From positions 59,113-123,112 of the forward strand of contig NZ_JAMBOX010000016.1 in the NCBI RefSeq assembly GCF_023715785.1: 64,000 nt of DNA. Direction: 5' to 3'. A program made the position numbers and the translations under genes. Under the pieces are notes generated by a model, which was not told the DNA's origin, did no database searches, and saw nothing but the letters and a program-made list of their open reading frames with translations. Shown here in pieces: positions 10,020 through 18,387 of this stretch (positions are counted from its first letter, which is position 1; each line of letters begins with the position of its first letter). The DNA comes from Neobacillus niacini. GTDB lineage: Bacteria; Bacillota; Bacilli; Bacillales; Cytobacillaceae.

Positions 10020-10631
10020 TTATTTGGTAGAAACCGTCATCCCAGCTATTAAACATCGCAATCCTGATTCACCCACTTCTGCAAAATTAAATCCACCTTT
10101 TAGTAAGCACCAATCAAGATAAATACCTTTATAATACTGTAGGATTAGAAATGTCAATTCATCGGAGCTTAAGTCCTGTCGAAAAGTATTATTTGCTAGG
10201 CCTTCCTCCACTATTTCCTTCACAATTTTATTAATGGTTCTATTTTCATTCATGACAAATGGTGTTTTTTCATTATGGGATAGTTGATTTAAGAGAACAA
10301 TGGTTAGTATTTCAGGACCTAACTGTTCTAAATGCTTGATCCCTTTTGTTAAAACATAGATTAACTTTTCCTCAGGGGATGGGCTGCCCTTAATTTCCTC
10401 AAGGAAATTTTCATATAATACATCCACACTTTTATAGTACTCAATAAAAACTTCATCCTTGGATTTAAAATAAGTATAAAATGATCCTTTTGAAGTTCCT
10501 GCGCTGGTAGTGATATCTTCGATTAATACATTTTCGAACCCTTTTTCCTTAAAGAGTTTTAGAGCAGATTCAAAAATAGCTTTTTTTGTTTCAAGCGCTT
10601 TCAATTGACGAGAATTCAATTTTTTGGACAT
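10020..10631 (-). CDS. TetR/AcrR-family transcriptional regulator
   Basis: This 203-residue regulator has an N-terminal helix-turn-helix around residues 11-57 (IEDITTSAGTSKGSFYTYF is the recognition part) and a variable helical ligand domain. It is divergent from the 11101 operon, with about 470 bases between. That gap contains two copies of a partly palindromic 19-bp motif, one beside this gene's own predicted promoter and one just after the predicted +1 of the operon. The simplest model is a repressor of both transcripts released by a substrate or its CoA thioester. The effector is unknown. Confidence 0.92.
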   Translation of the reverse strand: MSKKLNSRQLKALETKKAIFESALKLFKEKGFENVLIEDITTSAGTSKGSFYTYFKSKDEVFIEYYKSVDVLYENFLEEIKGSPSPEEKLIYVLTKGIKHLEQLGPEILTIVLLNQLSHNEKTPFVMNENRTINKIVKEIVEEGLANNTFRQDLSSDELTFLILQYYKGIYLDWCLLKGGFNFAEVGESGLRCLIAGMTVSTK

Positions 10632-10750
10632 TTTTTTCCCCCATTCCCCATTTTAATTTTTATTTACCTACGAACGTAGAACGCCGACTTGAACGTATAT
10701 AGATTAATAGGCGGCATCCTAATTTTAGTAATTTAAGTGACTTACCAATG

Positions 10751-10779
10751 ATTTTACATGAAGGTGTAAATTTAATCAA
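10751..10779 (-). promoter_or_regulatory. Predicted sigma-A promoter of the TetR/dehydrogenase operon
   Basis: Read on the minus strand, TTGATT (10774-10779) and TAAAAT (10751-10756) are separated by exactly 17 bases. This is a good sigma-A arrangement pointing at the TetR gene. Operator copy 1 lies directly upstream of the -35 box. Confidence 0.5.
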
Positions 10780-10784
10780 CCAAG

Positions 10785-10803
10785 GTCAATGACCCGAGTC
10801 AAT
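10785..10803. promoter_or_regulatory. Putative TetR operator, copy 1
   Basis: The motif GTCAATGACC-C-GAGTCAAT recurs at 11012-11030 with two base differences. Its core TGAC-CCGA-GTCA is an inverted repeat. Its position next to the minus-strand promoter fits autoregulation. Confidence 0.55.
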
Positions 10804-10962
10804 TAAAATGTTAAAAATATTTATATTTTACAAAAGTAAAATATTTTCCGGAAACAGGTATTTATAGTTACATCACTTCTCTTCCGAAAAAATCTGCATT
10901 TTATATATTTATATTATTATAATAATGAAACACTCAATTCTAAAAATATAAAATTTTCTGCA

Positions 10963-10991
10963 TTGACTGATAAATAGTACGGGGATATACT
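10963..10991 (+). promoter_or_regulatory. Predicted sigma-A promoter of the hydro-lyase/Liv operon
   Basis: TTGACT (10963-10968) and TATACT (10986-10991) are separated by 17 bases, giving a start near 10998. The predicted leader is about 100 bases and begins right at operator copy 2. Confidence 0.65.
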
Positions 10992-11001
10992 TGGGTTATT
11001 A

Positions 11002-11030
11002 ATTGAATCGAGTCAATGACCGGATTCAAT
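11002..11030. promoter_or_regulatory. Putative TetR operator, copy 2
   Basis: The second copy reads GTCAATGACC-G-GATTCAAT (11012-11030). It is extended on the left so that ATTGAATC and GATTCAAT form a perfect 8-bp inverted repeat around 13 bases. Lying just past the predicted transcription start, it would block initiation or early elongation. Confidence 0.6.
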
Positions 11031-11100
11031 AAAACAGCGGAGATTATTCATACATAGAAGTCCATCGCATGATTTTTTATTAGAGGGAAAGGAGAAATGT

Positions 11101-12351
11101 ATGGGAAAGACAATTGTTGAAAAGATCCTATCAAAAAACCTTGGTCGTTCCGTTAGTGCCGGAGATGAAGCGCTGTTTTCACCTGATATTATTACAGCCT
11201 ATGATTATCCAGGATATATCGACAAATATGAAGAACAGTTAAGAGAATTAGGTATTAAAAGAGTGACCAACAGAGAAAAGTATATTTTTTTTATTGATCA
11301 TTTTGTTCCGGCCTCTTCTGCAAAAGAGCAGGAATTGCATCAAGGAACAAGGCGGTTTGCAAGAGAAAATGGAATCAAACTAGTAGAGGGGAAGGGGATT
11401 GGTCATCAGGTCATTATGGAAATGGGATATGCACGTCCGAATCATTTCATTGTTCATTTTGATGGCCATATTAGTACCGTCGGTGCCTTGGGCAGTCTGG
11501 GTATCGGTATTAGAAACAGTATGATTGAAGCCATTGCCACTGAACAAGTATCCTTGGTTGTTCCTGGTACGGTACGAATTGAACTTGAAGGGAGTCTCTC
11601 ACCAGGAGTCACTGCAAGAGACGTTTTTCACACAATTGTTCGCCAGATCGGACCGGCTGGTGCAAGAGCTTGCATAATTGAATATGGAGGAAAAGGACTA
11701 AAATCCCTGGATCTTGATGAACGGATGACTCTATGTAACCAAGCCATGTTCCTTGGAGGCGTCTCCTCTATAATGGAAACAGATGAAAGGGTTTACAGCT
11801 TCTTCAAAGAAAGAAGACTTGATGGATATGAAGAAGTTGGTCCCGATCCTGATGCACATTATGAAAAAATCATTCATCTTAACCTCACTGAAGTGGAGCC
11901 AGTTATTGTTGTTCCGCCATCGCCTGCCAATACGGTTTCAATCACCGATGTATTGGGAACTCCTATCCACTCTGGTTATATAGGTTCATGTGCAAGTGGT
12001 AGAGTGAAAGATTTTGAGCAGGCTGCTTCTATTTTAAGAGGCAGAAAAGTAATAGATGGATTTCGATTAAATGCGGTGCCTACCTCTACAGAAATTCAAG
12101 CAAAGATTTCAGAAATGGGCATTACAGCTCAATTAATTGAAGCGGGTGCCTTGGTTAGCTTTCCAAGTTGTGACTTTTGTGTCGGTCGTTTAGGTGCTTT
12201 AGCTGATGGCGAATCGGCTTTATCAACGGGAACTCTTAATATTCCCGGAAGAATGGGCAGTACAAAAGCAAATATTTATACTGCCAGCGCCTACACCATC
12301 GCAGCATCAGCCATTTATGGAAAAATCACAGATCCAAGGGAATTTTTCTGA
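11101..12351 (+). CDS. Aconitase-family hydro-lyase, large subunit (LeuC/HacA-like, atypical)
   Basis: This 416-residue subunit resembles 3-isopropylmalate, homoaconitate and 2,3-dimethylmalate dehydratases, which move or remove water from hydroxy-dicarboxylates using a [4Fe-4S] cluster. Cluster cysteines are visible in GSCASGRVKDF and SCDFCVGRLG. Length fits the archaeal-type LeuC group. The usual DSHT motif after the first signature reads DGHI (VHFDGHISTVGALGS), keeping His but losing Ser and Thr, and GSCTN is GSCAS. The small subunit follows 17 bases later. Being paired with an isocitrate-lyase-family lyase and Liv importer, it is likely catabolic rather than for leucine. The substrate is inferred to be an alkylmalate/alkylmaleate. 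Confidence 0.85.
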   Translation: MGKTIVEKILSKNLGRSVSAGDEALFSPDIITAYDYPGYIDKYEEQLRELGIKRVTNREKYIFFIDHFVPASSAKEQELHQGTRRFARENGIKLVEGKGIGHQVIMEMGYARPNHFIVHFDGHISTVGALGSLGIGIRNSMIEAIATEQVSLVVPGTVRIELEGSLSPGVTARDVFHTIVRQIGPAGARACIIEYGGKGLKSLDLDERMTLCNQAMFLGGVSSIMETDERVYSFFKERRLDGYEEVGPDPDAHYEKIIHLNLTEVEPVIVVPPSPANTVSITDVLGTPIHSGYIGSCASGRVKDFEQAASILRGRKVIDGFRLNAVPTSTEIQAKISEMGITAQLIEAGALVSFPSCDFCVGRLGALADGESALSTGTLNIPGRMGSTKANIYTASAYTIAASAIYGKITDPREFF

Positions 12352-12368
12352 AATCAGGAAGGAGGAAC

Positions 12369-12890
12369 ATGATGCTTCCGGTTATAAAAGGTAGGGTAGC
12401 CTGGATATTTCCCGAACCAAACTTTGATATTGATTTAATTGTGGGAGTTTCCAATATAAAAATAAAAGATGTAGAGGTCTTAAAATCTGTTTGTATGAAA
12501 GACTATGATTCTAGTTTTATCAACAAAGTACAACCGGGTGATCTGATCATTGGTGGAGAAAACTTTGGATATGGTCATCCTCATTATCCAGCCTTTATTG
12601 CTTTAAGGGCCTTGGGAATTAGCGCAGTAATCGCAGAATCTTTTGCGCCGGGCTTTTATCGTGGAGAGACTTCCAACGGGTTTCCTTTAATTGAGTGTCC
12701 TGACATCTTAAATTACGTGGCTAGATGGGATGTACTCACTTTGGATTGGGAACAAGAAAGAATTAATAATGAAAATAGCGGTGTTTCTTTAAGGTGTCTT
12801 CCCATTCCTCAGAAAACAAAGGATTTGGTTAAGCACGGCGGAATTCTCAATTACCTAAGGGCTAATAGGTTATCCGAATCAAAATCATAA
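12369..12890 (+). CDS. Aconitase-family hydro-lyase, small subunit (LeuD-like, atypical)
   Basis: This 173-residue swivel-domain subunit partners the preceding gene. The core motif is GGENFGYGHPHYPAFIALRA. In LeuD, HacB and DmdB the same place normally reads GxNFGCGSSREHA, so the Ser-Arg-Glu-His substrate-binding run is replaced by Pro-His-Tyr-Pro. The following VIAESFAPGFYRGETSNGFP is otherwise standard. The start follows AGGAGG at 12359. Both subunits being altered at the active site argues for a coherent subfamily with a different substrate rather than random decay. Confidence 0.83.
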   Translation: MMLPVIKGRVAWIFPEPNFDIDLIVGVSNIKIKDVEVLKSVCMKDYDSSFINKVQPGDLIIGGENFGYGHPHYPAFIALRALGISAVIAESFAPGFYRGETSNGFPLIECPDILNYVARWDVLTLDWEQERINNENSGVSLRCLPIPQKTKDLVKHGGILNYLRANRLSESKS

Positions 12891-12912
12891 ACCAAACATT
12901 GGAGGTAAAAGG

Positions 12913-14115
12913 ATGATGAAAAAATCTACAAAGTATTTATTTTTTGCCTGCTTATTATTTATTATGACAGCTTTAGCAGGCTGCGCGGATAAAAATCCAG
13001 CTGCTTCTTCATCAAAAGGGTCCAATCAGTCTGTAGATTCTAAAAAAGATCCTATTGTCATTGGTGCTTCACTTCCGCTATCAGGCACGTTGGGGTATAT
13101 GGGAAAGGAAGTATCCGAGGGGATTCAAGGAATCATCAATCAAACTAATGATGATGGAGGCATTAACGGCCGGCCAATTAAGTTTGTACCGATGGACGAT
13201 GCCTATGATCCTGCCAAACATTTAGCTAACACAAGATATTTAGTTGACAATGAAAAAGCGGTTGCCATTGTTGGAAGCCTAGGGACAGAAGGATTAAAAT
13301 CTGCAGCAAAATTTCTGAATCCTAAGAACTTTCCGGTAATTGGAGCTTTAAGTATTTCTGATGCTATTTCAAAGCCTCCACAAAAATCTTTATTTGCCCT
13401 GCCCGCTCCACAATCTGTAGAAGGACCAACCTTGGTGGAATATGCAGTTGAAAAGCTTAAGGCGAAAAGAATTGCCTTCGTTTACCAAAACGACAGTTGG
13501 GGAGAGCCGGCATTCAAATTCTCCGAAGAAAAAATAAAATCCTATGGTATGGAATTTGTCAAAGTTGAATCATTTGAACCGAAAGCAAGTGAAATGTCTA
13601 CACAGCTTCACAGAATTAAAGAGGCAAAACCTGATGCGGTTATTTTATATGCATTAGGCAGCCAGGCAGCTGCCTTCGTTAATTCAGCAGCGGAAGAGAA
13701 TTTCAAGCCAGCTATTTTGGGACCATCTGGATTGAATAGTCCTGAGTGGATTAAATTAGTAGGTAAAAATGGTGAAGGAATTATTAGCTGCAGCAGTTAT
13801 TATCCTATCACGGCTGATAACATGAAGTGGGTACGCGATTTGCATGATAAATATAAATTAGCCAATCCATCAAGCAATTCATTAATGGGTACTTCTGCTG
13901 CCTTAGTATTCATAGAAGCATTAAAAAATGTGGATGGGGACCTTACACCGGAGGCCGTTCTAAAAGAAGCAGAAAAAATCAAGAATTTCGACCAAAAAAT
14001 TGGGGATCCGATCTCATTTGGGACATTAGATGAGGGTGATAATTCAAGACGTGGGCAAACCACTCAATCTATTGTTATCTTGAAAGACGGTCTATTCGTA
14101 CCGGAAGGAATATAA
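12913..14115 (+). CDS. Liv-type ABC transporter substrate-binding lipoprotein
   Basis: This 400-residue extracytoplasmic receptor is tethered by a lipid at Cys24 (lipobox LAGC after a hydrophobic signal), followed by a Ser/Lys linker. The mature part follows the periplasmic-binding type 1 fold of LivJ/LivK receptors, with the early IVIGASLPLSGTLGYMGKE and the later ILYALGSQAAAF. Many receptors of this class bind aromatic or dicarboxylic acids rather than amino acids. The matching permeases and ATPases follow after the lyase gene, so the lyase is embedded inside the transport operon. Confidence 0.92.
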   Translation: MMKKSTKYLFFACLLFIMTALAGCADKNPAASSSKGSNQSVDSKKDPIVIGASLPLSGTLGYMGKEVSEGIQGIINQTNDDGGINGRPIKFVPMDDAYDPAKHLANTRYLVDNEKAVAIVGSLGTEGLKSAAKFLNPKNFPVIGALSISDAISKPPQKSLFALPAPQSVEGPTLVEYAVEKLKAKRIAFVYQNDSWGEPAFKFSEEKIKSYGMEFVKVESFEPKASEMSTQLHRIKEAKPDAVILYALGSQAAAFVNSAAEENFKPAILGPSGLNSPEWIKLVGKNGEGIISCSSYYPITADNMKWVRDLHDKYKLANPSSNSLMGTSAALVFIEALKNVDGDLTPEAVLKEAEKIKNFDQKIGDPISFGTLDEGDNSRRGQTTQSIVILKDGLFVPEGI

Positions 14116-14132
14116 AAAGGGGGGATGCTAAA

Positions 14133-15023
14133 ATGTCTGCAACAGGGCAGAAATTAAGGAAAAAACTAAGGGAAACTTCAATTTTCACTACGATTGGGGC
14201 AGGCGATGCCCTAATGGCAAAAATTGCCGACCAAACGGAACATATTGATGGGATTTTAACGAGTGGATTTGCCATTTCAGCACATCAACTTGGATTGCCT
14301 GATGCCGAGCTTTATACCAGGTCAGATAATATTTATGTGGTTCATAACGCCTGTGCTGTCGTAAACAAACCGGTTATTGCTGACATTGATACAGGTTATG
14401 GTAATGCTGTCAGTGTGATAAGGTCGGTCCAAGAGTTTGAACGGGCGGGTGCTGCAGGCGTGATTATCGAGGATCAAGTCAGTCCAAAAAGATGCCCGAT
14501 CTGTGTGGATGAATTGAATAATATCTTGCCAATTGAGGAAGCAGTCGGAAAAATCAGGGCTGCAGCAGAAGGAAGATTAAAAAAGGATACTGTCATTATT
14601 GCCAGAACGGATGCTACAAACCCGGAGGAAGCAATTAAGCGAGCAAAATTATATCGCGATGCAGGTGCAGATCTTGTCCAGCCGATCTCTAAAGCCTTTA
14701 AGACAAAGGAACAATTAAGGGAATTTGTAAAGAGTGTCGAATCGCCAGTGTCACTCGTGATTGTTGGCTGGTTAGAACAATTGACATTTGAGGAAATCGA
14801 ATATATAGGCCCGAAAATTGCTCATTTTGCTTTAGCGACAGTAAATGCTGCTCATGCGGCAGCAACCAGTGCTGTAAAACATATTGCCGCAAACAAGACG
14901 ATGAGAAATATGCCGGTAGAACAGACCAATCATATCCAAATGGTTCAATTTCTTGGAATGCCTTTGATCTCTGAACAGGAACAAAAGTACCTTCCAGATG
15001 AGAAGAAGGTATTTGGACGCTAG
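14133..15023 (+). CDS. Isocitrate lyase/PEP mutase-family lyase (dimethylmalate- or methylisocitrate-lyase-like)
   Basis: This 296-residue TIM-barrel enzyme is of the family that cleaves or forms C-C or C-P bonds next to a carboxylate. The magnesium motif ADIDTGYGNA has Asp84 and Asp86, and the loop IIEDQVSPKRC supplies the catalytic Cys121. Family lyases normally continue Gly-His after that cysteine (KRCGH); here it is Pro-Ile. Cleavage of a 2-alkylmalate-type acid to pyruvate plus a short acid would fit the upstream hydro-lyase and the acyl-CoA ligase at the operon end. Exact substrate is uncertain. Another member lies at 39385. Confidence 0.87.
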   Translation: MSATGQKLRKKLRETSIFTTIGAGDALMAKIADQTEHIDGILTSGFAISAHQLGLPDAELYTRSDNIYVVHNACAVVNKPVIADIDTGYGNAVSVIRSVQEFERAGAAGVIIEDQVSPKRCPICVDELNNILPIEEAVGKIRAAAEGRLKKDTVIIARTDATNPEEAIKRAKLYRDAGADLVQPISKAFKTKEQLREFVKSVESPVSLVIVGWLEQLTFEEIEYIGPKIAHFALATVNAAHAAATSAVKHIAANKTMRNMPVEQTNHIQMVQFLGMPLISEQEQKYLPDEKKVFGR

Positions 15024-15030
15024 TGGAATT

Positions 15031-15058
15031 AGCCCCAGTTGATTTATCTTCTGGGGCT
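15031..15058 (+). promoter_or_regulatory. Intercistronic hairpin inside the Liv operon
   Basis: AGCCCCAG and CTGGGGCT form an 8-bp perfect stem with a 12-base loop. There is no T-tract, so it is more likely an mRNA stability or processing element that uncouples the first four genes from the permeases than a terminator. Confidence 0.5.
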
Positions 15059-15084
15059 CATATAAAGGGGGGACGGCAAATAAT

Positions 15085-15939
15085 ATGCTGCAGCTAATTT
15101 TAGATGGTCTTATATATGGTTCCATTTATGCCTTAATAGGTTTTGCCATTAGTACATTGTTTATGACTACTGGCGTTGTGAATTTCGCTATCGGTGAGAC
15201 CATTACTTTCTCTATGTATGTTGGAATCATAACAATGGAATGGTTTCATACATCTTATCTGGTGACTGCGATTGAAATTATTGTATTAACCATTATATTT
15301 ACCGTTCTCATTACAAGAGTCTTGGTCATTCCGCTATTAAAGCATGGTCCGATTATCTCAACTATTGGTACAGCGTCAATGTATATTATTTTTCCAATAT
15401 TAACCGTTGGATTAAGCACACAAGATCATCCTTTTCCAAAGGCACCGTTGCCCGAAATGAATTTAGGGATTATCAGCTCTTGGGATGCTGTCATTTTTAT
15501 ATTTACCGTATTAATAGCATTTTTGCTTCATTATTTTGTCATGAAATCCTCATGGGGTGTAGGGATACGTGCTATTAAAAGTAATCAGTCACATGCCATG
15601 TCAATCGGGATCTCAGTTGGAAAGATTGTGATGATTACGGCTATCCTATCTGGTCTAATTGGAGGAATTACGGGATTAATTGCTGCTCCAAAGTTACTTC
15701 TCACCCATAACTTAATGGGTACGCCTTTTATGGTTGCCTTAATTGGCGCAGTCCTTGGAGGTTTAAATAATCCTAAGGGAATCTATTTTGGTTGTATATT
15801 ATTGGGTGTCGTACAAAGTGTAACAGGCGGTTTGTTCGGAAGCATCTCACGGGAAATCATCCCAATTGTCATTGTCCTAATCGTTTTAGTCATGAAACCT
15901 GAAGGGCTATTTTCATCCATTCAAGAAAAACGGGTATAA
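15085..15939 (+). CDS. Branched-chain-type ABC permease (LivH-like)
   Basis: This 284-residue membrane subunit has about eight helices. The N-terminus LDGLIYGSIYALIGFAIS is the LivH hallmark, and the cytoplasmic loop GIRAIKSNQSHAMSIGI is the ATPase-docking region. It is preceded by AAAGGGGGGA and followed 17 bases later by the LivM-like partner. It imports the ligand of the lipoprotein at 12913. Confidence 0.92.
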   Translation: MLQLILDGLIYGSIYALIGFAISTLFMTTGVVNFAIGETITFSMYVGIITMEWFHTSYLVTAIEIIVLTIIFTVLITRVLVIPLLKHGPIISTIGTASMYIIFPILTVGLSTQDHPFPKAPLPEMNLGIISSWDAVIFIFTVLIAFLLHYFVMKSSWGVGIRAIKSNQSHAMSIGISVGKIVMITAILSGLIGGITGLIAAPKLLLTHNLMGTPFMVALIGAVLGGLNNPKGIYFGCILLGVVQSVTGGLFGSISREIIPIVIVLIVLVMKPEGLFSSIQEKRV

Positions 15940-15956
15940 AGGAGGTTTTAACGGAT

Positions 15957-16922
15957 ATGTCGGTAAAAAGACAAATTATAAGTTGGATTTGCTTACTAGG
16001 ATTGGGACTGTTAGCTTCATTTTTTCTACCTCCTTATTTCCGTTATTTGCTTGGGTTAATGGCGGTTTATTCTCTTGCCTCCATTGGAATGAATTTTTTA
16101 ACAGGATATACGGAGCAAATTTCTCTTGGGAATGCGGCATTTTTCGGTATTGGAGCGTATGTTTTTGCCGTTCTGCAAAGTTTACAAATCAATAGTGTCA
16201 TATCTATTATTGCTGGCGCTGTTTTGTCTGGGATTATCGCCTTCATTGTGGGATTCTTGACAATCCGTGTAAAAGATATTTATTTGGCAGTCGGTACATT
16301 AATATTACCGCTTTTATTGCTCCAGGTTACAAAAGGGATGGATATCACAGGGGGAACTGGGGGATTATCAGTTTTTCCGTTAGTGGAACAGGAAAACGGC
16401 AGCAGTTTAGAAGTTGCCATTATCATTGTCATTACATCCATCATTGGTTTCGTCTCTTCGTTAATTGCGAACTCGTTTATTGGCCGTGCTTTTCATGCTA
16501 CCCGATTGTCTGAGCATGGTGCTGTGGCAAGGGGAATACATGTAGTTAAGTATAAGGTGGTTGCTTTCGTACTAAGCGCGATTTTAACTTCGATTTCCGG
16601 AAGTTTATACGGAGTAGTCGTTGGCTACATTACACCAGAACTTTTCCAGGTTATGATTAGTGTCAATTTTCTTATCATGGCCATTGTAGGTGGAAGGGGA
16701 AGTATTACCGGTTCCCTTTTAGGTTCGGCTTTTGTTGTTATGATTCCTGCGTTATTTAATGTAATAGGGCTTGCCCAGTGGCAGCAGCTTGGATTAGGAA
16801 TCGGAATGGGTGTTACTTTATTGCTGTTCCCTTCAGGGCTAGTTGGCATTCTATCATTATTGGTAAAAAGGAGGAGAGTAGCAATAAATGAAAGCAAACC
16901 AGTTGCAAGTGAAACAAATTAG
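15957..16922 (+). CDS. Branched-chain-type ABC permease (LivM-like)
   Basis: This second membrane subunit has 321 residues. GMNFLTGYTEQISLGNAAF is the conserved LivM segment, followed by many hydrophobic helices and the loop ATRLSEHGAVARGIHV. The start follows AAAGGAGG. Its 3' end overlaps the next ATPase gene by 35 bases, which indicates translational coupling and not a frameshift. Confidence 0.92.
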   Translation: MSVKRQIISWICLLGLGLLASFFLPPYFRYLLGLMAVYSLASIGMNFLTGYTEQISLGNAAFFGIGAYVFAVLQSLQINSVISIIAGAVLSGIIAFIVGFLTIRVKDIYLAVGTLILPLLLLQVTKGMDITGGTGGLSVFPLVEQENGSSLEVAIIIVITSIIGFVSSLIANSFIGRAFHATRLSEHGAVARGIHVVKYKVVAFVLSAILTSISGSLYGVVVGYITPELFQVMISVNFLIMAIVGGRGSITGSLLGSAFVVMIPALFNVIGLAQWQQLGLGIGMGVTLLLFPSGLVGILSLLVKRRRVAINESKPVASETN

Positions 16923-17634
16923 GTTAAATATTGGCGGCGTATCGATATTAAATGATGTCTCCTTTTCGTTATCCGAGGGCGATCGGGTGGGATTAGTCGG
17001 GCCTAATGGTGCAGGAAAAACATCTGTCATTAACTGTATCACTCAGTTTGAAAAACGCTATCAAGGGGAAGTAACCTTTTCAAATAAGTTGCTAAATAAA
17101 GAAAATCCACAGGATTTGCCAAAGTATAAAATAATCAGGACTTTTCAAAACCTTGGGTTATTTAATGAATTAACTGTTTTGGAAAACTTTTATATAGCCG
17201 CACATCAATCATTTGAGTCCAAATTAAAAAATGTGTTTAAGCTGGAAAAGGAAGTTAAACAAGAAGCCCTAACGCTACTAGAACATGAAAGTATAAACCT
17301 CCATGATATTGTCAGTGATTTGTCATATGGGCAGCAGAAAATTGTAGAATTTCTATGCGCCCTTATACAACGGCCGAGTGTATTAATTTTGGATGAACCG
17401 GCAGCAGGTTTAAATGACTTTGAGAAAAATAGAATGATTGAAATGATTTTAAAGAAACAACAGGAATTAAATTTCAGTTTGTTAGTTGTAGAGCATGATG
17501 TGAATTTCGTGTCCACCCTTTGCCAGAATGTGGTGGTATTGCAAAGTGGCGAGTTATTGTGCAGTGGAAGTCCAGAAGAAGTTTTTAAGAGAAAGGAAGT
17601 AATCCAAGCTTGGATCGGTGAGAGTAATGTATAA
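16888..17634 (+). CDS. Branched-chain-type ABC ATPase (LivG-like)
   Basis: This 248-residue ATPase has Walker A GPNGAGKTS, Q-loop RTFQNLGLF, signature LSYGQQKIVEF and Walker B LILDEPAAGL. The signature SYGQQ is the usual LivG variant of LSGGQ. Start ATG 16888 has AAAGGAGGAG upstream within the LivM gene. It ends overlapping the LivF-like start. Confidence 0.92.
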   Translation: MKANQLQVKQIRLNIGGVSILNDVSFSLSEGDRVGLVGPNGAGKTSVINCITQFEKRYQGEVTFSNKLLNKENPQDLPKYKIIRTFQNLGLFNELTVLENFYIAAHQSFESKLKNVFKLEKEVKQEALTLLEHESINLHDIVSDLSYGQQKIVEFLCALIQRPSVLILDEPAAGLNDFEKNRMIEMILKKQQELNFSLLVVEHDVNFVSTLCQNVVVLQSGELLCSGSPEEVFKRKEVIQAWIGESNV

Positions 17635-18361
17635 AACACAAACAAATGAAAAGGTAGATAATTTATTAGATGTTACTGAACTCTCTGTTTTTTACGGAAA
17701 GCTTCAGGCTGTAAAAAATGTCTCTTTTCAACTTCCAAAGGGAGAAGTTTATGCTGTTGTTGGTGCAAACGGGGCTGGAAAGACCTCTTTGATTAGAGGA
17801 ATTTATGGAATCGCACAATATACTGGCTCATTAAAATTTAACAATGTTTCTTTTACACCTAAGACCAACCGGTTTAAGGCGGGTATTGCGCATGTTCCCC
17901 AAGGACGAGCGATATTTGGTGATTTAACAGTGAAGGAAAATTTAAGTATCGGGGTTTTAGGCATTAAAAACAAAACCAGCCAATTAGAGTACCTTCTTAA
18001 TCTATTTCCAATACTGGAAACAAGATTGAATAAACAAGCGGGGATGCTCAGTGGCGGGGAACAACAAATGCTTGCCATTGCCAGGGCGATGATGAGCAAG
18101 CCTTCATTATTGTTATTAGACGAACCAGGAATGGGGTTATCTCCTAAATTGCGTATGGAAGTGTATGAGAGTATTAAAAAACTGCTAGATCACGCCGATC
18201 ATGATATGGGGATTTTACTTTGTGACCAAGAAATAGGATATGCCTTAAGAATCGCGGATCAATTGAGTGTCATGCAGAAGGGGCAATTTATTTGGACTGG
18301 TGATACAGGTTCAGTAACCATTGAAGAGTTGAGTGCCAAGTACATGGGATTAAAAGCATAA
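17627..18361 (+). CDS. Branched-chain-type ABC ATPase (LivF-like)
   Basis: This 244-residue ATPase has Walker A GANGAGKTS, signature LSGGEQQMLAIARAM and Walker B LLLLDEPGMGLSP, typical of LivF. The ATG at 17627 is preferred; a GTG at 17618 is the alternative. Both overlap the end of the LivG-like gene. The H-loop region reads LLCDQEIGYAL where LivF usually has a Glu-Gln or His run, a mild departure. Confidence 0.9.
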   Translation: MYKTQTNEKVDNLLDVTELSVFYGKLQAVKNVSFQLPKGEVYAVVGANGAGKTSLIRGIYGIAQYTGSLKFNNVSFTPKTNRFKAGIAHVPQGRAIFGDLTVKENLSIGVLGIKNKTSQLEYLLNLFPILETRLNKQAGMLSGGEQQMLAIARAMMSKPSLLLLDEPGMGLSPKLRMEVYESIKKLLDHADHDMGILLCDQEIGYALRIADQLSVMQKGQFIWTGDTGSVTIEELSAKYMGLKA

Positions 18362-18387
18362 GAAATTTTTTATGGAGGAAAAAGAAC

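Noticed and set aside
11101..12890. Leucine biosynthesis genes leuCD
   Set aside because: No leuA, leuB or ilv genes are adjacent, key substrate motifs are altered, and the operon context is transport and catabolism.
16888..16922. Overlap of LivM- and LivG-like genes taken for a frameshift
   Set aside because: Both proteins are full length with normal ends and the second has its own ribosome site. It is ordinary translational coupling.
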